From Arcobacter lacus (GTDB lineage: Bacteria > Campylobacterota > Campylobacteria > Campylobacterales > Arcobacteraceae), in the NCBI RefSeq assembly GCF_003063295.1, contig NZ_MUXF01000010.1, positions 124,001 to 188,000 of the forward strand: a stretch of DNA of 64,000 nucleotides, written 5' to 3'. The notes beneath the pieces are model-generated. The model searched no databases and had not been told where the DNA came from. It was given only the letters and a program-made list of their open reading frames with translations. Below are positions 38,828 through 46,723 of the stretch, piece by piece. A program made the translations under genes and the position numbers. The first letter of the stretch is position 1; the number at the start of each line of letters is the position of its first letter.

Positions 38828-38852
38828 AAAAAGAGATTTTTATCTCTTTTTA
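38828..38852 (+). terminator. Terminator after guaB
   Basis: AAAAGAGAT pairs with ATCTCTTTT around a TTTT loop, running into a T-rich tail eight bases after the guaB stop. Confidence 0.65.
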
Positions 38853-38922
38853 TTCTTAAATAATTCAAATTTCTCACTATATAAAATATTTTAAAATTCA
38901 TTTTATTTTAATTATTTTTTGT

Positions 38923-38949
38923 TACAATTCTACTTGACTAATAGGTCAA
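38923..38949 (+). promoter_or_regulatory. Promoter (-10 TACAAT) with palindromic operator TTGAC-N6-GTCAA
   Basis: TACAAT at 38923-38928 is a likely -10 for the cupin gene. Six bases downstream a perfect palindrome, TTGAC TAATAG GTCAA, covers the expected start point, a position suited to repression. The same half-sites and spacing occur in front of the HxlR/oxidoreductase pair 9 kb away, suggesting the same or a related regulator. Confidence 0.55.
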
Positions 38950-38968
38950 ATAAAAACAAGGAAATAAA

Positions 38969-39421
38969 ATGAAAACAGTTAAAGAAATTGTTAAAGATAA
39001 AAATTATACAGCTATTGATTTAGGAAATTTAGATGAATTAATGGAATATTCTTTAATACATAAAATTAATAAGCAAAAAATTGAAGGAAAAGTTTTTATA
39101 AAAGATGCAATAGATGCAACAGGTACTGAAATCTCTTTTAACTCTTTAGCTCCAAAAGCTGAACAACCATATTTCCATATTCATAAAAAAAATGAAGAAA
39201 CATATATTATTTTAAAAGGTTATGGATATTTTCAAGTAGATGGAAACTGTTTTGGAATAAAAGAGGGTTCTGTTATTCGTGTAGCACCTTCTGGAATTAG
39301 AGGTATTAAAAATAACTCCGATGAGACTATGATTTATATAGTTATTCAATCAAAAGAAAATTCATTAGAAGAACATACTACTGATGATGGAGAGAGAGTG
39401 ACTTTTGACCCAAAATGGTAA
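38969..39421 (+). CDS. Cupin-domain protein
   Basis: A 150-residue single cupin. The metal-binding cupin motif is seen as YFHIHKKNEETYIILKGYG (~69-87; His, His, Glu) and the second as VRVAPSGIRGIKN-type text with a Pro-Ser-Gly instead of the second His, so metal binding may be partial. AAGGAAA precedes the ATG. It has its own promoter with a palindromic operator. Enzymatic role unknown. Confidence 0.75.
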   Translation: MKTVKEIVKDKNYTAIDLGNLDELMEYSLIHKINKQKIEGKVFIKDAIDATGTEISFNSLAPKAEQPYFHIHKKNEETYIILKGYGYFQVDGNCFGIKEGSVIRVAPSGIRGIKNNSDETMIYIVIQSKENSLEEHTTDDGERVTFDPKW

Positions 39422-39422
39422 T

Positions 39423-39450
39423 ATATAAGAAAGTTAACTCTTTCTTATAT
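39423..39450. terminator. Bidirectional terminator
   Basis: A perfect 11-bp stem (ATATAAGAAAG / CTTTCTTATAT, six-base loop) right after the cupin stop codon and overlapping the stop of the convergent gene. Confidence 0.65.
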
Positions 39451-39942
39451 TATTATTTCATCTTTTGGTGTTTTTCTTACATCTTCTATTTTAAAACATT
39501 CATTTGCTAGATTTCTACTACTAAAATCTTTGTATAAAGAAACGATTTTATGAATAGTTTTCATCTCATCTTTAGAAAATGTTGATTCATCAAAATCTTC
39601 ATCTGGAAGTTTTATAAAGTTTAATTCTATAAAATTCTCTTTTTCTTTAATTTCAATATCTAAATAATCAAATAATTCTTGAATTAAATAGATTCTTTCA
39701 TCATCTTCTTCTAAATCTTCACTATTTGCAATAATGTCAAAAAGCTCACTTAAAATAACTGCTTCAGGATATCTAGCACTTTTTTTATATTTGTCATTTG
39801 TAATCTTTTTACCACAAAAATTTAAGTGATTATAATCTATCAAAAAAAGCATAATTAATATTTTTTTATCATTAAGTTGTTTTACTTGTTTATGTAGCAT
39901 GTATAAAATAATATTTGCTACTTTTGTCATATCTATGTTCAA
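39445..39942 (-). CDS. Panacea (DUF4065)-like protein, possible antitoxin-type domain
   Basis: A 165-residue protein. Residues ~5-60 resemble the Panacea/SocA-like domain: MTKVANIILYMLHK, then IMLFLIDYNHLNFCGKKI followed by a TNDKY and a short segment before a long helix (compare the family LLYLxDwxHLxxxGxxltgxxY). The usual Tyr-Gly-Pro-Val after this is YPEAV here. Panacea domains form the antitoxin part of some toxin-antitoxin pairs. The start is a TTG with AAGGA seven bases before it; the next ATG is too far. It sits nine bases after the J-domain membrane gene, in one transcript. Confidence 0.5.
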   Translation of the reverse strand: MNIDMTKVANIILYMLHKQVKQLNDKKILIMLFLIDYNHLNFCGKKITNDKYKKSARYPEAVILSELFDIIANSEDLEEDDERIYLIQELFDYLDIEIKEKENFIELNFIKLPDEDFDESTFSKDEMKTIHKIVSLYKDFSSRNLANECFKIEDVRKTPKDEIII

Positions 39943-39951
39943 AAAAATCCT

Positions 39952-40434
39952 TTAATTTACTATATTCATCAAAATATCTCTATAATGATTTAATTCTTTC
40001 ATTTTCTCTTCATTACCATTGTTTAAATCTGGATGATATTTTTTCGCTAACTCTTTATATCTTTTTTTTACTTCTTCTTTTGTAGGAGTTTGAGTAAATC
40101 CAAAAAACTCTTTTGCTTTTGAAACTTCATCAAATCTTGCAGTATTTGAAAAACCTTGAAAACTTGAGTTATTAAAGTTTTGGAAATCTTTGAAATCAAA
40201 ATCAAATTTTCCATTTTGAAACTGTGAATTATCAAATCTAAACTCAAAGTTATTAAAATTGCTTTGTTTTAACTTTTTTTTGAAATTATAGATTATAAAT
40301 GCAATTATAGAAACTATTATTGCGATAATTATCAAAAAAGTTCCAAAGTTTGTAAATATTAAATATAAAATAAAAAGAAAAATAGCAACACTCAAAATTC
40401 TGTTAAATATATAAAGAATTGTATTGTTATACAT
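39952..40434 (-). CDS. Membrane-anchored J-domain protein
   Basis: A 160-residue protein with two adjacent N-terminal TM helices (~5-25, 27-48), a Asn/Phe-rich low-complexity linker (~55-105), and a C-terminal J domain (~107-160) with the HPD tripeptide in KKYHPDLNNGNEEKM. It should recruit DnaK (Hsp70) to the inner membrane. It lacks the Gly/Phe and zinc domains of DnaJ. It is divergent from a second J-domain gene whose domain is similar, and upstream of the Panacea-like gene. Confidence 0.8.
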   Translation of the reverse strand: MYNNTILYIFNRILSVAIFLFILYLIFTNFGTFLIIIAIIVSIIAFIIYNFKKKLKQSNFNNFEFRFDNSQFQNGKFDFDFKDFQNFNNSSFQGFSNTARFDEVSKAKEFFGFTQTPTKEEVKKRYKELAKKYHPDLNNGNEEKMKELNHYRDILMNIVN

Positions 40435-40521
40435 AAAATACCTTTTAAAAATAATTTTGTATTATATAAAAATCATTTTAAATTAAAATTATTTAAGTAC
40501 AATACCACACAAAGGATTTTT

Positions 40522-40788
40522 ATGGATTATAGTGAATTTGAAAAAGCAGTAGATATGTTTGGTATTTTAACAACAGTTTCAAAAAAAGATATAAAAAATA
40601 AATATTTAAAATTATCAAAAAAGTATCATCCTGATATGCCAGAAGGTAGTAATGAAAAGTTTACAGAACTTAAAAAAAATTATGATTTGCTTTTAGCTTA
40701 TATGGATAATTATTGTTATTCTTTTGATGAGGAAGAGTTTAAACGACAATTTCCAGCATTTACAAATTATAAAAATTGGATGAAATAA
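40522..40788 (+). CDS. Minimal J-domain protein
   Basis: An 88-residue protein that is little more than a J domain: FGILTTVSKKDIKNKYLKLS, HPD in KKYHPDMPEG, then a short C-terminal tail ending NYKNWMK. AGGA precedes the ATG. It resembles the J domain of the divergent neighbour (FGF..TPTK.EVKKRYKEL.KKYHPD), so the two are likely paralogues. It lies 12 bases before the NagZ gene and is likely co-transcribed with it. Confidence 0.8.
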   Translation: MDYSEFEKAVDMFGILTTVSKKDIKNKYLKLSKKYHPDMPEGSNEKFTELKKNYDLLLAYMDNYCYSFDEEEFKRQFPAFTNYKNWMK

Positions 40789-40800
40789 AGGAAAAAATAG

Positions 40801-41895
40801 ATGATAAAAAAGTTTTTGATTTTAGCTATTTTATTTGTATCAAATAGCTTATTTGCAGATGAAAATTATTCAAAAGCACAAATAGAAAAAATGATAGCAA
40901 AAATGGTTATTTTAGGTTTTAATGGTACAAGTGTAGATAAAAATGATGAAATATATAAAAATATACAATCAGGACTTGGTGGTGTAATACTATTTGATAA
41001 AGACCCAAATGATAAAACAAAAATAAAAAATATAAAAGATAAAAATCAGTTAAAAAATCTTAATACACAACTTCAAGCAATTTCAAATCAAAAATTGTTA
41101 ATTTCTATTGATCAAGAAGGTGGAGTAGTACAAAGGCTTAAAAAAGATAGTGGTTTTGTAGATACTTTAAGTGCGAAAGATATTGCTACAAATGGTGAAG
41201 ATTTTGCAAAACAAAGTTATAAAGCACTTGCTAAGGATTTAAAAGATGTTGGAATAAATCTTGATTTTGCTCCAGTTGTTGATTTATCTATAAACAAAAA
41301 TAACAAAGTTATCGTAACAAGAGGAAGAAGTTTTGGTGAGAATTCAAGTGAAGTTATAAAATACTCTTCGATTTTTGTTGATGAACTAAGAAAACAAAAT
41401 GTAATTTCAGTTTTAAAACACTTTCCTGGACATGGTTCATCTTTAGCTGATTCTCATTTAGGATTTGTAGATATTACAAAAACTTGGAATCAAAAAGAGC
41501 TTGAACCATATAAATATTTTATAAAAAATAAGAATGTAGATATGATAATGACAGCTCATGTATTTAATGAAAATTTAGATAAAAATTATCCTGCAACTTT
41601 GTCTTTCAATGTAAATACAAAACTACTTAGAGAAGAGTTGGGATATAAAGGAGTTCTTGTAACAGATGATTTACAAATGAGCGCTATTTCAAAACATTAT
41701 GATTTAAAACAGACTTTAACTTTAGCTATAAATTCTGGAGTTAATATGCTACTTTTTGCAAATCAATTAGCAAAACCAGTTACTCTAAAAGAGATTGTAG
41801 ATACTGTTTATTTACAAGTTCAAAATAAACAAATAAGTTTACAAAAGATTATAGATTCAAATAATAAAATAGATAAATTGTTAAATAATATATAA
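40801..41895 (+). CDS. nagZ: Exported beta-N-acetylglucosaminidase, GH3 family (NagZ-like)
   Basis: A 364-residue glycoside hydrolase of family 3 that removes GlcNAc from muropeptides. A signal peptide (MIKKFLILAILFVSNSLFA) is present, whereas E. coli NagZ is cytosolic, so this one should work in the periplasm. Family motifs are SIDQEGGVVQRL (~102-113), the catalytic dyad region KHFPGHGSSLADSH (~203-216; His) and the nucleophile Asp in VLVTDDLQM (~280-288). Its place after a J-domain gene is unexplained. Confidence 0.88.
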   Translation: MIKKFLILAILFVSNSLFADENYSKAQIEKMIAKMVILGFNGTSVDKNDEIYKNIQSGLGGVILFDKDPNDKTKIKNIKDKNQLKNLNTQLQAISNQKLLISIDQEGGVVQRLKKDSGFVDTLSAKDIATNGEDFAKQSYKALAKDLKDVGINLDFAPVVDLSINKNNKVIVTRGRSFGENSSEVIKYSSIFVDELRKQNVISVLKHFPGHGSSLADSHLGFVDITKTWNQKELEPYKYFIKNKNVDMIMTAHVFNENLDKNYPATLSFNVNTKLLREELGYKGVLVTDDLQMSAISKHYDLKQTLTLAINSGVNMLLFANQLAKPVTLKEIVDTVYLQVQNKQISLQKIIDSNNKIDKLLNNI

Positions 41896-41898
41896 AAA

Positions 41899-41920
41899 GA
41901 AGAGATTATAAAATCTCTTC
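41899..41920. terminator. Bidirectional terminator
   Basis: A 9-bp stem GAAGAGATT / AATCTCTTC with a four-base loop between the convergent nagZ and ABC ATPase genes. Confidence 0.6.
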
Positions 41921-42694
41921 AATAAAATATCTTTTATTTTTCTCTTTTAAAGTAAGTTTAGTTTCAAAAATCTCTGATAGATTTTCACTTGTCAAAATAT
42001 CCTCTTTTTTTCCATTTTTATAGATTGTTTGGTTATAAACTAAAGCAACATTTGCTATCTCTTCAAAAACTTCTTCTAAATGGTGAGTTACTAAAATAAT
42101 AGAAGAACGAAGAGCTAGTTTTTTTAACATTTTTATAAAGTTTATTTGTGCTTTTATATCTAAACCTACTGTTGGCTCATCTAAAACAAAAGCTTTTGGA
42201 TTATGAATTAATGCTCGTCCTACTATACATTTTCGTAGTTGTCCTGTGCTCATTGCAGCAACTTTTTTATCTTTTAAATCTTCTATTTCTAAAAATTGCA
42301 TAACTTCTTTTGCTTTTAATATTTGCTCTTTAGTAAAATCTTGATGAGTAAAAATTCCAATAGAACCATAATGTCCACTTAAAACAACTTCAAAACCAGT
42401 TAAATAACCAGCTTCTTTTGCAAAATAGTTATGTAAGTCATTTGTTATAATCCCAAGTTCACATCTTAATTCAAATATAGAATATCTACTTTTACCAAAA
42501 ATTTCTTTTTTAAACTCTTTTGTATGTCTTGGATGAATTTCTGATTGGATTAGTTTCATTAAAGTTGATTTTCCACTTCCATTTGCACCTAAAATTGCCC
42601 AGTGTTCACCTTCTTTAATTTTTAAATTTACATCTTTTAGAACTATTTTTTCATCATATCCTACATCAATATTTTCAAAATCTATTATATTCAT
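41906..42694 (-). CDS. Stand-alone ABC transporter ATP-binding protein (ModF/YlmA-like)
   Basis: A 262-residue ATPase: Walker A GANGSGKST (~36-44), a degenerate signature STGQLRKCIVGRAL where LSGGQ is usual (~149-162), Walker B AFVLDEPTVGLD and the H loop ILVTHH. The STGQ signature and the sequence GEHWAILGANGSGKS resemble the ModF/PhrA/YlmA group rather than a metal-importer ATPase. No permease is nearby, so it may act alone or with a distant partner. Confidence 0.82.
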   Translation of the reverse strand: MNIIDFENIDVGYDEKIVLKDVNLKIKEGEHWAILGANGSGKSTLMKLIQSEIHPRHTKEFKKEIFGKSRYSIFELRCELGIITNDLHNYFAKEAGYLTGFEVVLSGHYGSIGIFTHQDFTKEQILKAKEVMQFLEIEDLKDKKVAAMSTGQLRKCIVGRALIHNPKAFVLDEPTVGLDIKAQINFIKMLKKLALRSSIILVTHHLEEVFEEIANVALVYNQTIYKNGKKEDILTSENLSEIFETKLTLKEKNKRYFIEEIL

Positions 42695-42834
42695 TGAAAT
42701 TCCTTATATTATTGATTAAAAAGTAATAGTAACTAAATTCTACTTAGAATGGAAAAAGAAATAGCTATATTTTTAATATAAGCACAATAGTAATTATGAT
42801 AGTATATCTCAAAAAATAAAAGGGATATTTTTTT

Positions 42835-43314
42835 ATGATTCAGTATTATCAGGAATTACTGTATTATGTTCAAAAAATGGTTGGAGATAAAGAGAAAGCA
42901 AAAGACATAATACAAGAATCTTATAGTAGGATGTTAGATATAGATAAAATAACTCCAATAGAAAATAAAAGAGCTTTTTTATATAAATTAGCTAGAAATA
43001 TCGTTTTTGATATTGCAAGAAAAGATAAACATTTGCTTTCAATAGAGTATTATGAAGAAGCATATAATATCCCACAAGAACAACAACCAGATGAACTACT
43101 TTTAGAAGAAAATCAACAAGAAATACTATTTGAAATTTTAGATACAATTCCTGCCAAAAATGCACAAGCTTTCATTTTACATGTTTTTGAAGGTTTTAAT
43201 AGAAAAGAAATAGCTTCTAAAATGGGAATAAGTGTATCTGCAGTTGAAAAACATATTATTCGAGCGACAGAAAAAATAAAAGAAAAGTTAGAAAGTATTG
43301 AGGGAAATAATTGA
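42835..43314 (+). CDS. ECF sigma factor, FecI type
   Basis: A 159-residue extracytoplasmic-function sigma factor: region 2 (~5-70, YYQELLYYVQKMVGDKEKAKDIIQESYSRML in part) and region 4 (~95-155, AFILHVFEGFNRKEIASKMGIS as the -35 helix). The protein starts with GGGAT before its ATG. Its TGA overlaps the ATG of the FecR gene (TGATG), so the two are coupled. FecI-type factors switch on TonB-receptor genes in response to an STN-domain receptor. Confidence 0.9.
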   Translation: MIQYYQELLYYVQKMVGDKEKAKDIIQESYSRMLDIDKITPIENKRAFLYKLARNIVFDIARKDKHLLSIEYYEEAYNIPQEQQPDELLLEENQQEILFEILDTIPAKNAQAFILHVFEGFNRKEIASKMGISVSAVEKHIIRATEKIKEKLESIEGNN

Positions 43315-44249
43315 TGAAAACTATTGATGAAGAAGCTATTTCTTGGCTAATAAAAGAAAAAGAAGGATTAAATGAAACAGAAAAAATTGAACTAAAACAG
43401 TGGTTAGAAAAAAATCCTTCTCATCAAAAATCTTACAATACAAATAAACTTTTAAGAGAAAGATTTTCAAAAATATCAGAAAATATGAAAGAAAAATTAG
43501 TAGAAAAAGCAAATCAAGGAGCTAAAAAAACTAAATTTATAGAACAATCAAAAAAGTTTTTTGTTGCTGCTTCACTTTTTTTCTGTATTTGTTTTGGAAT
43601 AGATTATTTTTTTATTCCAGTTTATTCACAAAATCTAGTTGCAATTCAAGAAAAAGAGAATATTTTTATCCTTCCTGATAGTTCTAAAATAGTTTTAGAT
43701 GTAAGTTCAAATATGAATGTAAACTATTATAAAAGTAGTAGACATGTTGATTTTATAGATGGAAGAGCAGTTTTTTATGTCTCAAAAAATAAAGACAAAC
43801 CATTTATAATAAAAACAAAAGATGAAAAAATTGAAGTAGTTGGAACGGCATTTGAAGTTTCAAATTTAAATGATAGTTTTAGTGTAAAAGTAAAAGAGGG
43901 AAGAGTAAAAGTGTTTTTTGATAAAAAAATTGCTTATTTAAATCAAGGTGAAAAAATATATATAGATAAAAATAAAGAAATTGAGTTAGCAAAAACACAA
44001 GTAGAAGATATAGCAACTTGGGAAAAAGGTTTTTTAACTTTTGATAAAACTACTTTAAAAGATAGTTTAGAAGAGTTTTCAAGATATAAAAATATAAAAA
44101 TAGAATTTCAAGATGAAAAAGTATCTCAAACTCTAATAACAGGTAAGTTTGACATAGATGATTTTGATAAATTTTTAATGGCATTACCAAAAATCTATTC
44201 AGTAAAAGTAGATAAAAGCCAAAATATTTTTAAGTTTTCTAAAAAATAA
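43314..44249 (+). CDS. FecR-type anti-sigma regulator
   Basis: A 311-residue inner-membrane regulator. The cytosolic N-terminus carries the FecR motif EEAISWLIKEKEGLNETEK with WLEKNPSHQKSYN (~35-47), a TM lies at ~80-98, the periplasmic FecR domain includes LPDSSKIVLDVSSNMNV and KVKEGRVKVF, and the C-terminus (~250-311) looks STN-like. The ATG is chosen over an adjacent TTG. It holds or activates the upstream FecI. No TonB receptor follows. Confidence 0.9.
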   Translation: MKTIDEEAISWLIKEKEGLNETEKIELKQWLEKNPSHQKSYNTNKLLRERFSKISENMKEKLVEKANQGAKKTKFIEQSKKFFVAASLFFCICFGIDYFFIPVYSQNLVAIQEKENIFILPDSSKIVLDVSSNMNVNYYKSSRHVDFIDGRAVFYVSKNKDKPFIIKTKDEKIEVVGTAFEVSNLNDSFSVKVKEGRVKVFFDKKIAYLNQGEKIYIDKNKEIELAKTQVEDIATWEKGFLTFDKTTLKDSLEEFSRYKNIKIEFQDEKVSQTLITGKFDIDDFDKFLMALPKIYSVKVDKSQNIFKFSKK

Positions 44250-44324
44250 TATTTTGTTTTAACTTATAATTAATCAAAAGGTGCTACATTATAAAGACAA
44301 TAATTTTACTAAGAAAGGATTACT

Positions 44325-45380
44325 ATGAAAGGTTTTGCAATGTTGAAAATAGGGCAAGTAGGTTGGATAGAAAAAGAAAAACCAACTTGTGGTGTAATGG
44401 ATGCGATAGTTAAACCAATAGCAGTTTCACCTTGTTCATCTGATGTTCATACTGTTTGGGCTGGAGCTTTAGGTGATAGACATGATATGATCTTAGGACA
44501 TGAGGCTGTTGGCGAAGTAGTAGAAGTTGGTTCATTGGTAAAAGATTTTAAAGTAGGTGATAAAGTAATTGTTCCTGCTATTACGCCTGATTGGAATAGT
44601 TTGGAAGCACAAGCTGGATACTCTATGCATTCAGGTGGAATGCTTGCAGGTTGGAAGTTTTCTAACTTTAAAGATGGAGTATTTGCAGAATATTTTCATG
44701 TAAATGATGCAGATGGAAATTTAGCACTTTTGCCTGATGATGTTGATCCAATTGAAGCAGTTATGTTATGCGATATGGTTCCAACAGGAGTTCATGGTGC
44801 TGAACTTGCAGATATCAAATTTGGAGATAGTGTTTGTGTTATAGGAATTGGTCCAGTAGGATTGATGGCTGTAAGAGCTTCAGCAATAAGAGGAACTTCA
44901 AGACTTTTTGCTGTTGGAAGTCGTCCAAATTGTATTGAAGTAGCTAAAGATTTTGGAGCAACAGATATTATTAATTATAAAAATGGTGATATTGTAGAAC
45001 AAGTTATGGAAAAAACAAAAGGAAAAGGTGTTGATAGAGTAATTATCGCAGGTGGAGATATAGAAACTTTTGTTCAAGCTACAAATATATTAAAACCAGG
45101 CGGAACAATAGGAAATGTAAACTATTTAGGTTCAGGTGATTTTGTGAAAATTCCGAGACTTGCTTGGGGAAATGGAATGGCTCATAAAACAATAGTTGGA
45201 GGATTGATGCCAGGAGGAAGACTAAGAATTGAAAAACTTGTTTCTTTAATTCAATCAAAAAGAATAAATCCTAAAAAATTGATAACTCATACTTTTAATG
45301 GTATGGAACACATAGAAGAAGCTTTACTTTTGATGAAAGATAAACCAAGAAATTTGATTAAACCAGTTGTAATTTTCTGA
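44325..45380 (+). CDS. NADP-dependent secondary (isopropanol) alcohol dehydrogenase
   Basis: A zinc-dependent medium-chain dehydrogenase of 351 residues that interconverts secondary alcohols and ketones. It matches, by recalled comparison, the Clostridium beijerinckii/Thermoanaerobacter brockii enzymes almost throughout (MKGFAML start; DGVFAEYFHVNDADGNLALL). The zinc ligands Cys37, His59 and Asp150 fall at the same numbers as in those enzymes. VGSRP near residue 198 matches their NADP(H)-specific site. AAGGATTACT precedes the ATG. It is a single gene after the FecI/FecR pair, so it could be a transferred gene. Confidence 0.9.
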   Translation: MKGFAMLKIGQVGWIEKEKPTCGVMDAIVKPIAVSPCSSDVHTVWAGALGDRHDMILGHEAVGEVVEVGSLVKDFKVGDKVIVPAITPDWNSLEAQAGYSMHSGGMLAGWKFSNFKDGVFAEYFHVNDADGNLALLPDDVDPIEAVMLCDMVPTGVHGAELADIKFGDSVCVIGIGPVGLMAVRASAIRGTSRLFAVGSRPNCIEVAKDFGATDIINYKNGDIVEQVMEKTKGKGVDRVIIAGGDIETFVQATNILKPGGTIGNVNYLGSGDFVKIPRLAWGNGMAHKTIVGGLMPGGRLRIEKLVSLIQSKRINPKKLITHTFNGMEHIEEALLLMKDKPRNLIKPVVIF

Positions 45381-45404
45381 TTTAAAATAGGGGAGATTGA
45401 GATA

Positions 45405-46025
45405 ATGAATATAAAAAAACTAAAAGAGTTAGAAGAGAGTTTTTTTGAATACTATCCAAATGGTTTTGAAGATGATAAGCTTTTACCAATAATCAAAAGA
45501 TTTAAGTCATCAAAATTTCATGAAGAAACAAAAGAACTTTTCAAAAAAGAGAACTTTTCACAACCAGAGATTATTTGTGATAATTTTTCAAAAATTATCT
45601 CAAAATCTCCTCTTATTTCACTATTTGAAAAACCAAAAGTAAGAGATGCTATAAAATCAATGAGTATTTATGAAAAAGATATGTTTTGTATTGCATTAGA
45701 TGAACTTCTTTATGGTAATTTTAAAGATGGATTTGAGGATATAGTTGATATTTTAACTCAAAAAAATCTAGCAAAATGGTCGATAATTACACTTATTCCT
45801 TACTATTTTTCACCAACTAAAGAGTTTTTTATCAAACCAACAACTACAAAAAATGTATTGAAATATTTGGAAATAGAAAATTTAGTTTATAAACCAAAAC
45901 CAACTTTTGAATTTTATAATGCATACAAAAAAGTTTTAAATGAGATGAAAAAACAAGTTTCAAATAAACTTACATCTGATAATTCAGGATTTACAGGATT
46001 TTTAAGAATGGGAATAGAGCCTTAA
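45405..46025 (+). CDS. Unknown cytosolic protein
   Basis: A 206-residue protein with no signal peptide or membrane segment; alpha-helical, rich in Lys, Phe and Ile. I do not recognise its family. It is 24 bases after the alcohol dehydrogenase gene and probably co-transcribed. Its end overlaps the stop of the convergent Crp/Fnr gene by four bases. The sequence MLKYLEIENLVYKPKP-like text near residue 165 and SGFTGFLRMGIEP at the C-terminus could serve as search tags. Confidence 0.6.
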   Translation: MNIKKLKELEESFFEYYPNGFEDDKLLPIIKRFKSSKFHEETKELFKKENFSQPEIICDNFSKIISKSPLISLFEKPKVRDAIKSMSIYEKDMFCIALDELLYGNFKDGFEDIVDILTQKNLAKWSIITLIPYYFSPTKEFFIKPTTTKNVLKYLEIENLVYKPKPTFEFYNAYKKVLNEMKKQVSNKLTSDNSGFTGFLRMGIEP

Positions 46026-46615
46026 GACTCTTTTTTTATTCTACTTAGATGAGTTGGTGAAATACCTAAATATGAAGCGATATGATATTGAGAAAGTCTT
46101 GATAAGATATGTCCAAACTCTTTTTTAAATCTTTCATATCTTTGTTTTGCATCTTCTAAAACCAAAGAGTATCCATTGTCATCTTTTTGCATAATCCAAT
46201 GCTTTTCTAAATACAAAATATGATACATCTTCAAATCATCATATTTAGCTAAAATCTCTCTATATTTATCATGTTGTATATCAACAACAATCGAATCTTC
46301 CAAAGCTTGAACAATAGAAGTTATAGGAGTGTTTGTAAGTAAAGCAACCATTGGACCATAAAATCTTGTTTCCCAAAAGAAGTTTTTTGTATATTCTTCA
46401 CCTTTTTCATTTATAATAAAAGTTCTAAAAAGTCCACTATATACAAAACTTATAGCATTTACTTTGTCATACATATCAAAAGCATACTCATTCTTTTTGA
46501 TAGTTTTAATTATACATATTTTTTCAAACTCTTCCCAAGTAGTTTTTGAAATGGGAAAGTACGAGTTCATCGTTTTATTTAAAGATTCAAATATTTCATC
46601 ATTGTTTATTTTCAT
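46022..46615 (-). CDS. Crp/Fnr-family transcription regulator
   Basis: A ~197-residue regulator: a cyclic-nucleotide-binding-like jelly roll (~20-130, YSGLFRTFI, FYGPMVALL) and a C-terminal HTH (LSQYHIASYLGISPTHLSRI). It lacks the Fnr cysteines and the Crp cAMP-binding Arg-Ser pair, so its effector is unknown. The internal ATG before KINNDEIFE is preferred; a start seven codons upstream has no better ribosome site. It is divergent from an EamA transporter gene, its likely target. Confidence 0.85.
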   Translation of the reverse strand: MKINNDEIFESLNKTMNSYFPISKTTWEEFEKICIIKTIKKNEYAFDMYDKVNAISFVYSGLFRTFIINEKGEEYTKNFFWETRFYGPMVALLTNTPITSIVQALEDSIVVDIQHDKYREILAKYDDLKMYHILYLEKHWIMQKDDNGYSLVLEDAKQRYERFKKEFGHILSRLSQYHIASYLGISPTHLSRIKKES

Positions 46616-46723
46616 TATTCTACTTATTTTTTGCAAAGAATATAAAAAAATCTCTAAAAAATCAACCTATGTAAATGACTAAAAAAATTTATTTTAATAT
46701 TCTTTCATTTTCAAAGGAGAATT

